Below are positions 10,814-19,231 of a stretch of 64,000 nt of DNA, piece after piece (position 1 is the stretch's first letter; every line of letters begins with the position of its first letter). The DNA lies in assembly GCA_033557465.1 (NCBI GenBank), contig CM066032.1:54534955-54598954 (forward strand), written 5' to 3'. A program made the position numbers and the translations under genes. The notes under the pieces were generated by a model. That model searched no databases, was not told the origin of the DNA, and saw only the letters and a list, made by a program, of their open reading frames with translations. This stretch comes from Ichthyophis bannanicus. Its lineage: Eukaryota; Chordata; Amphibia; Gymnophiona; Ichthyophiidae.

Positions 10814-11732
10814 TATACTCAGCCTCCAAGCAGCTGGAGGGTTCCGTAAGCCTAGGGCTTACTGGAGTCTTACCTTCTTTTAATTTTGGCTAAATCTTAC
10901 TAATTTTAATTTAATTTTCATTCATTTATATATTTATTTCTTTAGGCAATCTTCCTTCTCTACTGTTTGCTGTTTTTTTTCTCCCCCCCCCCCCCCCCCC
11001 CCGGCCCGGGCCGAGGAACGGAGGTGTTAACATTTTGCTTACAGCAGCGAGCAGGGGAATCAGAAGCCTCTCGCTGCTGACCAGGCCTGCTGCGGCTCCT
11101 CTTCAACTCTCCGGAAGGCCTGCGTCCTCGCGCCGAAGCCCTCCCCGGTGGCTGAGCGCTGGAGGAGACGCGAAGCGGAGGAGCGGTCTGCGGCGCTCAG
11201 CCTTTACCGCTCCCCCCCCCCCCCCCGAGTCAGCCGAGTGCAGGGGCGAGCTCCGGAGACGCGATCGCAGCGCAGGTGAACAACCGCGAGCGGGTAAAGC
11301 AGCAGCACTCGTCCTCCTCTGTCCCTCTCTTCAGCCGGAGGCTCCAGAGAGGCGCTAAGACCAGCCGCATCCCTCCGTTCTGAGCTCCACGTGGCCGCGG
11401 CCTGCCACGTGTTGAGCCAACGGTGCAGGAATCGCAGCTCCAGTCCGGGTAACAGCAGAGGAGCTGGAAGAGAAGCATACAAACAAATCGCAAGTACTCA
11501 GCCCATTGGCTCTAGGGAGATTGTAATTGCTGTTTTCTTTTTTGTTTAACTTCAGTTTGCTTTAATTCTTGTCTATTCCCCAGTGGTTTAAGGAGATTTC
11601 GCTGCCTTATCCTTGCTCCTGGAGAGAGCAGTGCAGGAAGTTTTAGAGGGAATTTTAATTATATATATTTTCATTGGAATTTTATTTTAAGTTTAAAGTT
11701 GAAAATTTATTTTAAGTTATCCTCTAGATAGC
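10814..11732 (+). promoter_or_regulatory. DIRS 5' leader, partly GC-rich
   Basis: The leader before gag holds AT-rich sequence, a long poly-C tract (about 10983-11002) and a CpG-rich stretch (about 11000-11420). Short open frames here have no recognised domain. It probably carries promoter and 5' UTR functions, but no specific site can be assigned beyond the TATA box in the terminal repeat. Confidence 0.45.
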
Positions 11733-13243
11733 ATGACTGGCAAGTCAAGGTGCCCATCTTGTGGCACACGTAGGGGTACTGCATCTGAGGCAGGAGTCTG
11801 CAGAGGCTGCGCTGCAGTAGCCACCTCAATAGAACAAGAAATCAGCCTTTCTATGGCCCAGTCATCCCAGGGGTCCTCGGATCCTATGGAGGGGGAAGTA
11901 GTGTCCCAGTTATCCCTTCCCTCTCACTCGGAAGCACCCCCTCCTCCGCTCCCCCCCTCCTCCCTTCCCCCTGGGGAGGGGGCAGTCGGGGACTTCTTTT
12001 CCCCTGACTTCGTGCTTTTATTACACCAGGCCTATTGCATGCGCAGACAGGGGCTTGCGACAGGAGAGGGGGGCTCGACATCCGAAGGCAGAGTAGCCAG
12101 ACCCCTGAGGGCAAGCGTTCAGGACTCAGGAATACCCCCTAAGCGCCCCAGGCTGCTGCATGAGGAACCTCTCTCTTCCCTTTCCCAGGGCACCCTAGAG
12201 GAGGAGGTCTCTGAAAAGGAATTAGAGGAGGAAGAGGAGGAGCTGGAAGAAGGGGAGATCCCTGAGGAGGACCAGGCTCGCATAATTAGAGTGTTCCGAC
12301 GAGAGGAGCTGCCTGCTCTAATTAATGATTCCCTGAAAGCTCTCAATGTAGCCTCAGATACCCCAGGGAAGAGGAGGCATTGGAGGATCCCTTAATCCAG
12401 GCCATCAGGAAGTCCCAGAAAGTTTTTCCAGTCCACAGAGTGGTACGTCAGATGATACAGGAGGAATGGGATCAGCCTGAGTCTGGGTTAAGAGGGGTCC
12501 GGGCCATGTCCCGCCTCTACCCTCTCCCTGAATCGGACAAAGAGCTGCTGAAGTCCCCCAGGGTGGATGCGGCGGTTTCAGCAGTAACAAAGAAAACTAC
12601 TATCCCAGTTGAGGGCAGCGCGGCGCTAAGGGATCCCCAGGATAGGAAATTGGACACGCTCCTAAAACAAGCCTTTGATGTCAGCGCTCTGGCCTTACAA
12701 GCTTCAGTCTCAGGGGCCTGGGTAGCGCGGGCCTGTTTGAGGTGGGCTCAGCAACTCCAGGCAGAGGAGGTTTCCGCCGAAGGATCATTGGCCAACGCAG
12801 CGAGGTTGGAATCCGGTACGGCCTTCCTGGCGGATAGTCAGTATGACCTCATCCGCAGCTTAGCTAAGAACATGGCCTCGGTGGTAGCAGCCAGACGCTA
12901 TTTGTGGCTACGGAATTGGGCGGCCGATGCTTCCTCCAAAACTCGCCTGAGTCGTCTTCCCTTCAAAGGGAAGCTGTTATTCGGTGAGGACTTAGATAAG
13001 CTGGTAAAGGACCTGGGCGAATCCAAGGGCGGCAGGCTTCCGGAGGACAGGCCGAAACAAGCGCGGCCCTTAACCCCAGCACGGAACCAACCTAGGGACC
13101 CCCGGAGGTTTCGCTCGACAAGACCGAACCCCTTTCTTAGGGGTCGTTTTCCCGGTAGAGGACAAAGCTCCCGAGGTTTTCGGGGGGCGGGCAGAGGTTT
13201 CTCCGCCTCCTCCTTTTCCACGGGCCCCAGGAAACAACAATGA
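11733..13243 (+). pseudogene. DIRS gag-like ORF1 with one frameshift
   Basis: The frame opens at ATG 11733 with a zinc-ribbon-like CPSC...CRGC pair (residues 8-11 and 22-25). A Ser/Pro-rich and then very acidic Glu-rich region follows. It shifts frame near 12362-12366 and continues to 13243 with a helical capsid-like region (FPVHRVVRQMIQEEW, TTIPVEG, ALQASVSGAWVARACL) and a basic Arg/Gly-rich tail suited to nucleic-acid binding. The middle part resembles the DIRS gag family, to which the alpha domain of vertebrate LAP2 is also related (established knowledge). The break sits at a run of four C; one extra C would restore a continuous frame, so a one-base deletion or an assembly error is likely. 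Confidence 0.8.
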
Positions 13244-13268
13244 GAGTCCGGGGGTCCAGGAGGGCGGA

Positions 13269-15152
13269 ATGCCGATAGGCGGTCGCCTGAGGCTCTTTCT
13301 TCCCGCCTGGTCCCGGGTCACGTCCGATCAATGGGTTCTGGAGGTGATCCGAGAGGGCTACGCTCTCGAATTTGCAAAGCAAATACCTCCAGCATTTGTT
13401 CAGTCTCCTTGCGGCTCCCCAACAAAAAGAGCCGCTATAGAATCTACACTGTCCCGTCTCTTACAGCTCGGGGCCGTGGTGCCCGTCCCTCCAGGCCAGG
13501 TCGGTACAGGTCGGTACTACTCGATTTACTTCGTGGTCCCAAAGAAGGAGGAGACCTTTCGTCCAATCCTGGATCTAAAGCAGGTCAATCGATGTCTCAA
13601 GGTGCCACACTTCAGGATGGAAACCCTTCGGTCGGTCATAGCGGCCGTAAGGGACGGCGAGTTCCTAACAGCACTGGACTTGACAGAGGCCTATTTGCAT
13701 ATCCCCGTCAGAAAATCTCATCAACAATTCCTGAGATTCGCGGTTCCTCGGGGCCATTTTCAGTTTCAGGCGCTGCCCTTCGGCCTAGCGACCGCGCCAA
13801 GGACGTTCACCAAGGTGATGGTTGTAGTAGCGGCGTCACTACGAAAGGAGGGAATCCTGGTGCACCCCTACTTGGACGACTGGCTCATTCGGGCAAAGTC
13901 GGAAGAGGAAAGTCGCTGGACAACAGCCAGAGTGATACAGGTGCTGGAGGACTTGGGGTGGGTCATCAACCGCGCAAAGAGCAGTCTGGTACCCTCCCAA
14001 GAGCTCGAGTATCTCGGAGCAAGGTTCCACACAGGCAGGGGCAGGGTTTTCCTGTCCAGCACAAGGGTGAGGGACCTAAGGATCCTAGTCACGCAGTTCA
14101 TGTCCAGGCGCCTTCCTTCGGCGTGGCATTACCTGCAACTCCTGGGAACCATGGCGGCAGCCATAGAGGTAGTCCCGTGGGCCAGGGCGCACATGCGTCC
14201 TTTACAGCGATCCCTGTTGCGTCGATGGTCCCCTCAACAGCACCCTTTGTTCCTTCAGCTGCCCTGCGCCCCTCGAACCAAGCAGTCCCTCCACTGGTGG
14301 AGGTGTCCAAAGAACCTCAATCGCGGTATGCCCCTCGAACCTCCACAATGGTTGCTGTTGACGACGGACGCCAGCCTAGCAGGCTGGGGAGCACATTGCG
14401 AGGACCAGTTTGTCCAGGGGCGTTGGACGACGTTGGAATCTCAGTGGCCTATCAACCGGCTGGAATTGAGGGCAGTCACCCTGGCACTCAAGGCTCTCGA
14501 GTCTTTAGTGCTAGGGAAGGCGATTCGGGTACTTTCCGACAATGTCACCGCGGTGGCATACATCAATCATCAAGGAGGCACCAGCAGTCCAGCCTTGGAA
14601 AAGGAGGCGGACACACTGTTCCAGTGGGCAGAACATCGCTTGGAAGCACTCTCAGCACAGCACGTGGCCGGCACGGACAACATCACCGCCGACTACCTCA
14701 GCAGGTGCAAGATAGACCACGGGGAGTGGGAACTACATCAGGAAATCTTCGACCAGATAGTAGCTCTTTGGGGCCCCCCAGTCATGGACCTCATGGCGCG
14801 GTTCTCATCCGCCAAGGCCAGCCGATTCTTCAGCCGACGGAAAGAAAGGATGTCCGAAGGCTTAGACGCTCTGGCCCAGAAGTGGCCCTCGGAGGGTCTC
14901 CTTTATGTCTTTCCCCCTTGGGCGCTGATAGGGAAAGTCATCCAGCGGATAGAAGCTCACCAGGGCATAGTAATCCTCATTGCCCCGGACTGGCCCCGTC
15001 GCCCCTGGTATGCGGATCTGGTAAGGATGATCGCCGACCGCCCCTGGCGGCTCCCCAACAGGAGGGACCTTCTGAAACAAGGTCCAGTCCAGATGCCACA
15101 CGTGGATCGATTCTCGCTTACGGCTTGGCTATTGAAAGGGCACGGCTCTTGA
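13269..15152 (+). CDS. DIRS reverse transcriptase, RNase H and methyltransferase-like polyprotein
   Basis: An intact 627-residue frame. The RT begins after GGRLRLFLPAW and shows FRPILDLKQVNRCL, motif A LTALDLTEAYLHIPV, QALPFGLATAPRTF and motif C YLDDWLI (about residues 200-206). RNase H follows with TTDASLAGWGAH, ELRAVTLAL, VLSDNVTAVAYI and NITADYLSR, so its Asp/Glu catalytic set is present. The last 130 residues match the DIRS DAM-like methyltransferase region, with a YVFPPWALI segment in place of the usual DPPW-type motif. The ATG at 13269 lies 26 bases after the gag stop. The product would copy the element RNA and remove the RNA strand. No stop or frameshift is seen. Confidence 0.92.
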   Translation: MPIGGRLRLFLPAWSRVTSDQWVLEVIREGYALEFAKQIPPAFVQSPCGSPTKRAAIESTLSRLLQLGAVVPVPPGQVGTGRYYSIYFVVPKKEETFRPILDLKQVNRCLKVPHFRMETLRSVIAAVRDGEFLTALDLTEAYLHIPVRKSHQQFLRFAVPRGHFQFQALPFGLATAPRTFTKVMVVVAASLRKEGILVHPYLDDWLIRAKSEEESRWTTARVIQVLEDLGWVINRAKSSLVPSQELEYLGARFHTGRGRVFLSSTRVRDLRILVTQFMSRRLPSAWHYLQLLGTMAAAIEVVPWARAHMRPLQRSLLRRWSPQQHPLFLQLPCAPRTKQSLHWWRCPKNLNRGMPLEPPQWLLLTTDASLAGWGAHCEDQFVQGRWTTLESQWPINRLELRAVTLALKALESLVLGKAIRVLSDNVTAVAYINHQGGTSSPALEKEADTLFQWAEHRLEALSAQHVAGTDNITADYLSRCKIDHGEWELHQEIFDQIVALWGPPVMDLMARFSSAKASRFFSRRKERMSEGLDALAQKWPSEGLLYVFPPWALIGKVIQRIEAHQGIVILIAPDWPRRPWYADLVRMIADRPWRLPNRRDLLKQGPVQMPHVDRFSLTAWLLKGHGS

Positions 15153-16210
15153 AGCGCGGCTACTCGGCGGCAGTAATCACCACTTTGTTGAGCGCTCGGA
15201 AGCGCTCAACTTGCCTCTCCTATGTGAGAGTGTGGCGCATCTTCGAGGCATGGTGTGCAGAGCGCCGGAGGAAACCTCTGGCTTCCTCGATCCCGGAGGT
15301 CCTGGAATTTTTGCAAGCCGGATTCGACAAGGGCCTAGCACATAGCTCCCTCCGGGTCCAATTGGCGGCCATCTCCTGCTATAGGGGTAAGGTCTGCGGG
15401 AAGCCTTTAGGAGCACACGCGGACGTTTCCAGGTTCCTGAAAGCGGTCAGACGGCTCCGTCCGCAGAGGAGATCGGTCATCCCCCCTTGGGACCTCAACT
15501 TGGTACTAAACGCACTAGTCACGGAGCCGTTCGAACCATTGAAGAAGGCCTCCTTGAAGGATCTGACTCTGAAGACAGTCTTTTTGGTGGCCATTTGCTC
15601 GGCCAGGCGGGTCTCCGAATTACAAGCCCTGTCTTCTCGGCCGCCCTTTCTGTACTTTCTCAAAGATAAGGTAGTTCTTAGGACGGTCCCCTCGTTCTTG
15701 CCTAAGGTCATCTCCCCCTTTCATGTCAACCAATCGATCACTCTCCCGTCCCTTCCGGCGGATGAGCTCGGAGGGGGAGATAGTAGGCTCCTCCTACTCG
15801 ACGTACGCAGGACATTAAAGCGTTACCTCTCCTGCACAGCCCCCTTCAGGAAGTCCGAGCGACTGTTCGTTCAGTTTGGGGGTCCCCATAAGGGGAAAGC
15901 GGCGGCCAAAGCCTCAATCTCAAGATGGATCAGGGAAGCGATTGCCTCCGCCTATATCCTCAAGGGGAAGCAAGTTCCAGGAGGGCTGCGCGCCCACTCA
16001 ACTAGGGCGCAGGCCACCTCTTGGGCGGAGTTCAGTTTGGTTCCCCCGCTGGACATCTGTAGAGCGGCGACCTGGTCCTCCCTGCACTCCTTTACCAAGC
16101 ACTATAGACTGGACGTGCAGAGTGCTACGGACTCCAGGTTTGCGCATGCGGTTCTATGTTCCGGAATGGCGAATCCCACCCGGGCGGGTACTGCTCTGGT
16201 ACTTCCCTAA
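15080..16210 (+). CDS. DIRS tyrosine recombinase
   Basis: The recombinase would insert the circular DNA form into the genome by breaking and rejoining strands through a covalent tyrosine. The core shows an N-terminal SAM-like helical part (RSTCLSYVRVWRIFEAWC), then CSARRVSEL with the first catalytic Arg, LRAHSTRAQATSWA with the His-x-x-Arg pair, CRAATWSS, and SFTKHYRLD with the nucleophile Tyr. All key residues are present. The start is uncertain: this frame has no ATG between about 14224 and the last 15 codons, and it stays open back to 13331, overlapping the RT frame by 1.8 kb in the -1 frame. Expression may use a -1 frameshift from the RT frame or a far upstream start. I give only the conserved region as the coordinates. 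Confidence 0.9.
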   Translation, partial: RSSPDATRGSILAYGLAIERARLLKRGYSAAVITTLLSARKRSTCLSYVRVWRIFEAWCAERRRKPLASSIPEVLEFLQAGFDKGLAHSSLRVQLAAISCYRGKVCGKPLGAHADVSRFLKAVRRLRPQRRSVIPPWDLNLVLNALVTEPFEPLKKASLKDLTLKTVFLVAICSARRVSELQALSSRPPFLYFLKDKVVLRTVPSFLPKVISPFHVNQSITLPSLPADELGGGDSRLLLLDVRRTLKRYLSCTAPFRKSERLFVQFGGPHKGKAAAKASISRWIREAIASAYILKGKQVPGGLRAHSTRAQATSWAEFSLVPPLDICRAATWSSLHSFTKHYRLDVQSATDSRFAHAVLCSGMANPTRAGTALVLP

Positions 16211-16303
16211 AGTAAAGGGACTGGACTGGAGTGACGATAAGGAAGAAGTAATTAGATCTTACCTGCTAATTATTGTTCCTGAAGGAACGACAGTCCAGTC
16301 CCT
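16205..16303. repeat. DIRS internal complementary region
   Basis: 16205-16245 is the reverse complement of the left end (10682-10721), and 16242-16303 that of the right end (16696-16757). The two halves meet over TTC/GAA. In the DIRS model this region templates joining of the two termini in a circular intermediate. Matches look perfect by eye, so the copy is recent or under conversion. It begins at the recombinase stop codon. Confidence 0.93.
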
Positions 16304-16592
16304 GTTCCCTCCCGAGGTTGCCATTCCGGACGTTTGTTTTCAGGGTCGGACTCCGGCTCGAGGGCGGACACAGGCCTATCTGGAGGGTCACTGGGGTGGG
16401 AGGACCGGGCAGTAGCAGGCATTCAGCTTCCGCCCTTGACCCCCCCCCCTCATTCTTTCTCGTTGGTTTTTCATTCTCTCTTTCGTCTACGCCTGTATAT
16501 AAGAAAAAAAAAAAAAATACGCTTGGCTTAGAGTGTTTTTCATTTATGATATTTTGGAATGTTTGTTTCAAGTCTGCTTTTGCAGTAGGTTA
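16304..16592 (+). other. DIRS 3' UTR between internal region and right repeat
   Basis: Non-coding, with a poly-C run (about 16441-16449) and a poly-A run (about 16503-16516). No further motif is seen. Confidence 0.6.
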
Positions 16593-16757
16593 CTGGAGTT
16601 GGTGGGTGGCACCAGTGGTATATATACCGCTCCACCCCCAAAAAGGTTGGGCTCAGCCTCCAAGCTGCTGGAAGGGTTGCGTAACCCTAAAGTAAAGGGA
16701 CTGGACTGTCGTTCCTTCAGGAACAATAATTAGCAGGTAAGATCTAATTACTTCTTC
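16593..16757 (+). repeat. DIRS right terminal repeat and outer end
   Basis: 16593-16708 is the exact inverted copy of 10698-10813. 16709-16757 is the right-specific outer end, which reappears inverted in the internal complementary region. Confidence 0.92.
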
Positions 16758-17330
16758 GTCCACAGAGCCACGGTTTCTAGCTCTCCCTGAAAACTATACA
16801 TCAGTGTTCCCCCAGTCCAGCATCTCATCTCTCCTTCCCTCCCCCCTCCATCAGGGCTGCCTCCACTGTTGCGCGGTGCAGAAACGACCTCTGGTGCAAG
16901 ACTTGCAATCTCCAGCCCCACTCAGGCAAAGAGCCGAACTGTACGTTAAGACATGTCTAGCGCAAGAGTCGTGCTTACGGCTTTCTGTGTTCACCATGAT
17001 GTGATAGCCCTGCCCTCTTTAGCGGCTTTATGCAGCTTATTCACTCTGTGGTTGATGGATGTAGGTGGGAGAGAGAGAGCTGCATATCGGGGGGGGGGGG
17101 GGGCTGCACGGTTAGTGCTTCTGAATATCCCCAGGTGCCATCACTGCACCCCTCCAAAGTTAACCGGTTAGTATCGGAGCATTCCCGGGGTGGCACCAAG
17201 CCAGAACCAGGCAGTGAGGATATCGAGCTGCTGCCCGTTTATGTCAAGGTGGTGAAAGAAAGACGCAGCAACAGCTGAATATCGCCACTGTCCAGTTGGC
17301 TTCCTGCCAATCCGAGCAACCCAGATAATA
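16758..17330. other. Unassigned sequence right of the DIRS element
   Basis: About 570 bases with a poly-G tract (about 17090-17102) and no convincing coding frame or known repeat. I see nothing else in it. Confidence 0.5.
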
Positions 17331-17432
17331 TAGGAGCAGAAGAAATGCCATACCGGGTCAGACCAAGGTCCATCAAGCCCAGTATCCTGTTTCTAACAGT
17401 GGCCAATCCAGGTCATAAGTACCTGTCAGGTT
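17331..17432 (-). mobile_element. CR1-B LINE 3' tail fragment
   Basis: Reverse complement of the last 100 bases of the CR1-B consensus seen at 21275-21373 (CTTGGTCTGACCCAGTATGG). Strongly 5'-truncated insertion directly in front of the L1 5' end. Confidence 0.8.
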
Positions 17433-17677
17433 TTCAAAAAGGCCAAATGGAGGAGGCGGAGCCAACCCGGATACAACATGGCCGCATAAGAGCTTTGCTT
17501 TCAATGACCCTGACAAAGAATCCTGCCCTCAGAGAGCAAAAAGAATCCTAGCGTAATTAAATTCTCTGGATATTTTCTAAAGGATGGCCAACAGTAAACA
17601 GACCTGCCTGGACTTTACAAATCCAAAGGGAACCGGCACAAAAAGAACGAAGTTGGATCTGTTATTCCCCCCTTAAA

Positions 17678-18081
17678 ATGGCGTCACAGAAAGATTCATC
17701 AGATGGCATCCAAGAAATCCTCAAGGAGGTGCGGGCAATCCGTTGGAGAGTGGAAGAAAACGGAGAATCCCTCAGCAAACTTCAGGCTGAGATAAAAGAA
17801 ATGAAGGAACAAATGGTATCGATCACGAGCAAAACTGAAAAAATGGAGAACCGCATAACCGTTCATGAAGAGCGACATCGACAGCATGTTCAAGGAGCAC
17901 GGAGAATGGACTTTCTGGAACGCTCCCTGGAAGATATGAACAATAGGGCGAGAAGGAACAATGTTTGAGTAATAGGAGTGCCGGAAGGAGCAGAAGAAAA
18001 CAATACTGTTGCATTTCTTCAAGGATTGATCCCCTTCGATGAAAACTCAACAAAGCAGGAAACCTAGACCTCTAATCTGCT
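17678..18081 (+). pseudogene. L1 ORF1 N-terminal part
   Basis: The ORF1 protein binds element RNA as a coiled-coil trimer. The ATG at 17678 opens a Glu/Lys-rich coiled coil (residues about 8-85), then SLEDMNNRARRNNV, the start of the RNA-recognition domain. A TGA at 17966 follows and the text goes on in frame as VIGVPEGAEENN. The usual residue at this place is Arg, so CGA-to-TGA decay is likely. The frame then reaches the 15-bp duplication of the Penelope-like insertion. Confidence 0.8.
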
Positions 18082-18096
18082 GCGTATTAAGGTATC

Positions 18097-19200
18097 TACA
18101 AGAAGAAATGGGTTCAATTTTATGAAGCAACTGTAGTACTTCTCTTGCTTAGGATAGTTTTGCTGCCCCAGTGTTAACTTATTACCTATAGAAAAAATGA
18201 TATCGATGACTACGGAAAGGCCTCAGACCTACGGGCTTTTTATTGATAGGCACTTTTAAACATAGTGTCTATCAAGCCCTTTTGCATCAACGGCCAAAAT
18301 TTCCAAATATTCCTTTTTTTTATGTGTTTTCAAAATGCACACCTCCCTTTTTTTTCCAAAGTGATTCACATAAATTTTGTTTTCCACTGTTGGACCTTGC
18401 GGTCCTGTTGTTCAAATATTCTTGAATAAAATTATGTACTTAGCTTTTTTTTAAAAAAGGGGATAGGAGGGGAACTATAAAGGTACCAGCCTTGCAATGA
18501 CAGCGCATGCGCGGCGTTTTTTCATCTAGTGATACATCGCTGATTTGTCATCATTCAAGAATTAAGAAACTTCTTTCCATTAACCGTGCATCAGTTGCAG
18601 CTAACTTTGGGGTACTGTTTTAATTAAAATGTTTAGTCATTTTTTAATGTTCTGATTTTATTACTTATTGTAACATAGAGTGGATGAATATAATTCAAAC
18701 TTTGTTCCATCATTTCTTAGTCAACGATTTTGGCTGCTGTATGAAGTATTCCCCTGAAGAACCTCAAGCAATTGAGAGAAACGCTGTTTAACGTTAAGTG
18801 TGAGGCGTTGGGAATCAGAGGGAACTCCGGAGAGATAAACAAGACTGGATTGAGCTATTGCCTTTGGCTCTGAGGCTCTCATTTTAAAAAAAAAAAGATA
18901 AGTACATAATTTTAGTCAAGAATATTTGAACAACAGGACCGCAAGGTCCAACAGTGGAAAACAAAATTTATGTGAATCACTTTGGAAAAAAAAGGGAGGT
19001 GTGCATTTTGAAAACACATAAAAAAAAAGGAATATTTGGAAATTTTGGCCGTTGATGCAAAAGGGCTTGATCGACACTATGTTTAAAAGTGCCTATCAAT
19101 AAAAAGCCCGTAGGTCTGAGGCCTTTCCGTAGTCATCGATATCATTTTTTCTATAGGTAATAAGTTAACACTGGGGCAGCAAAACTATCCTAAGCAAGAG
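18097..19200. mobile_element. Penelope-like non-coding element with long inverted arms
   Basis: 1104 bases flanked by a 15-bp direct repeat, GCGTATTAAGGTATC, at 18082-18096 and 19201-19215. Inverted arms of about 305 bp (18142-18448 and about 18888-19200) enclose a loop of roughly 440 bases. The loop holds a hammerhead-ribozyme-like sequence (18748-18815). A long variable target duplication, inverted arms and a hammerhead motif are features of Penelope-like retroelements (established for the family). No RT or GIY-YIG frame is present, so it would be a non-autonomous or internally deleted copy. A foldback DNA element is the alternative. Confidence 0.6.
18748..18815 (+). ncRNA. Candidate hammerhead ribozyme
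   Basis: Core segments fall in the right order: ATTCCC (stem I, 18748-18753), CTGAAGA (18754-18760, fitting CUGANGA), stem II CTCAA/TTGAG closed by a GCAA tetraloop (18763-18776), GAAA (18778-18781), stem III CGC/GCG (18782-18784 and 18805-18807), then TT with predicted cleavage after 18809, and GGGAAT (18810-18815) closing stem I with six pairs. The base of stem II has a mismatch and an extra base, so activity may be reduced. Found by eye only. Confidence 0.55.
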
Positions 19201-19231
19201 GCGTATTAAGGTATCAGCAGGTATCACTAAT

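Larger units (their letters stand above)
10682..16757 (+). mobile_element. DIRS-type tyrosine-recombinase retrotransposon
   Basis: A complete 6.1 kb element. A 116-bp inverted terminal repeat occurs at 10698-10813 and 16593-16708, and I see no mismatch between the two. An internal complementary region at 16205-16303 matches, in reverse complement, the outer left end joined to the outer right end, as expected for DIRS replication through a circle. The two ends share TTC (10682-10684, 16755-16757), which fits the overlap at the internal junction. Inside, in order: gag, an RT-RNase H-methyltransferase frame and a tyrosine recombinase. DIRS elements integrate by recombinase rather than endonuclease or DDE integrase and leave no target duplication. 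Confidence 0.95.

Noticed and set aside
11035..11358. 107-codon plus-strand frame in the DIRS leader
   Set aside because: CpG-rich, composition-driven frame with poly-C runs and no known domain; its place before gag fits an untranslated leader better.
13331..15080. Upstream part of the 959-codon frame as a separate protein
   Set aside because: It is the -1 shadow of the RT frame, rich in Ser, Gly, Pro and Arg with no domain. Only the part after about 15080 shows conserved recombinase motifs.
16758..17330. Host exon next to the DIRS element
   Set aside because: Short frames only, no splice-site pairs or domain that I could support.
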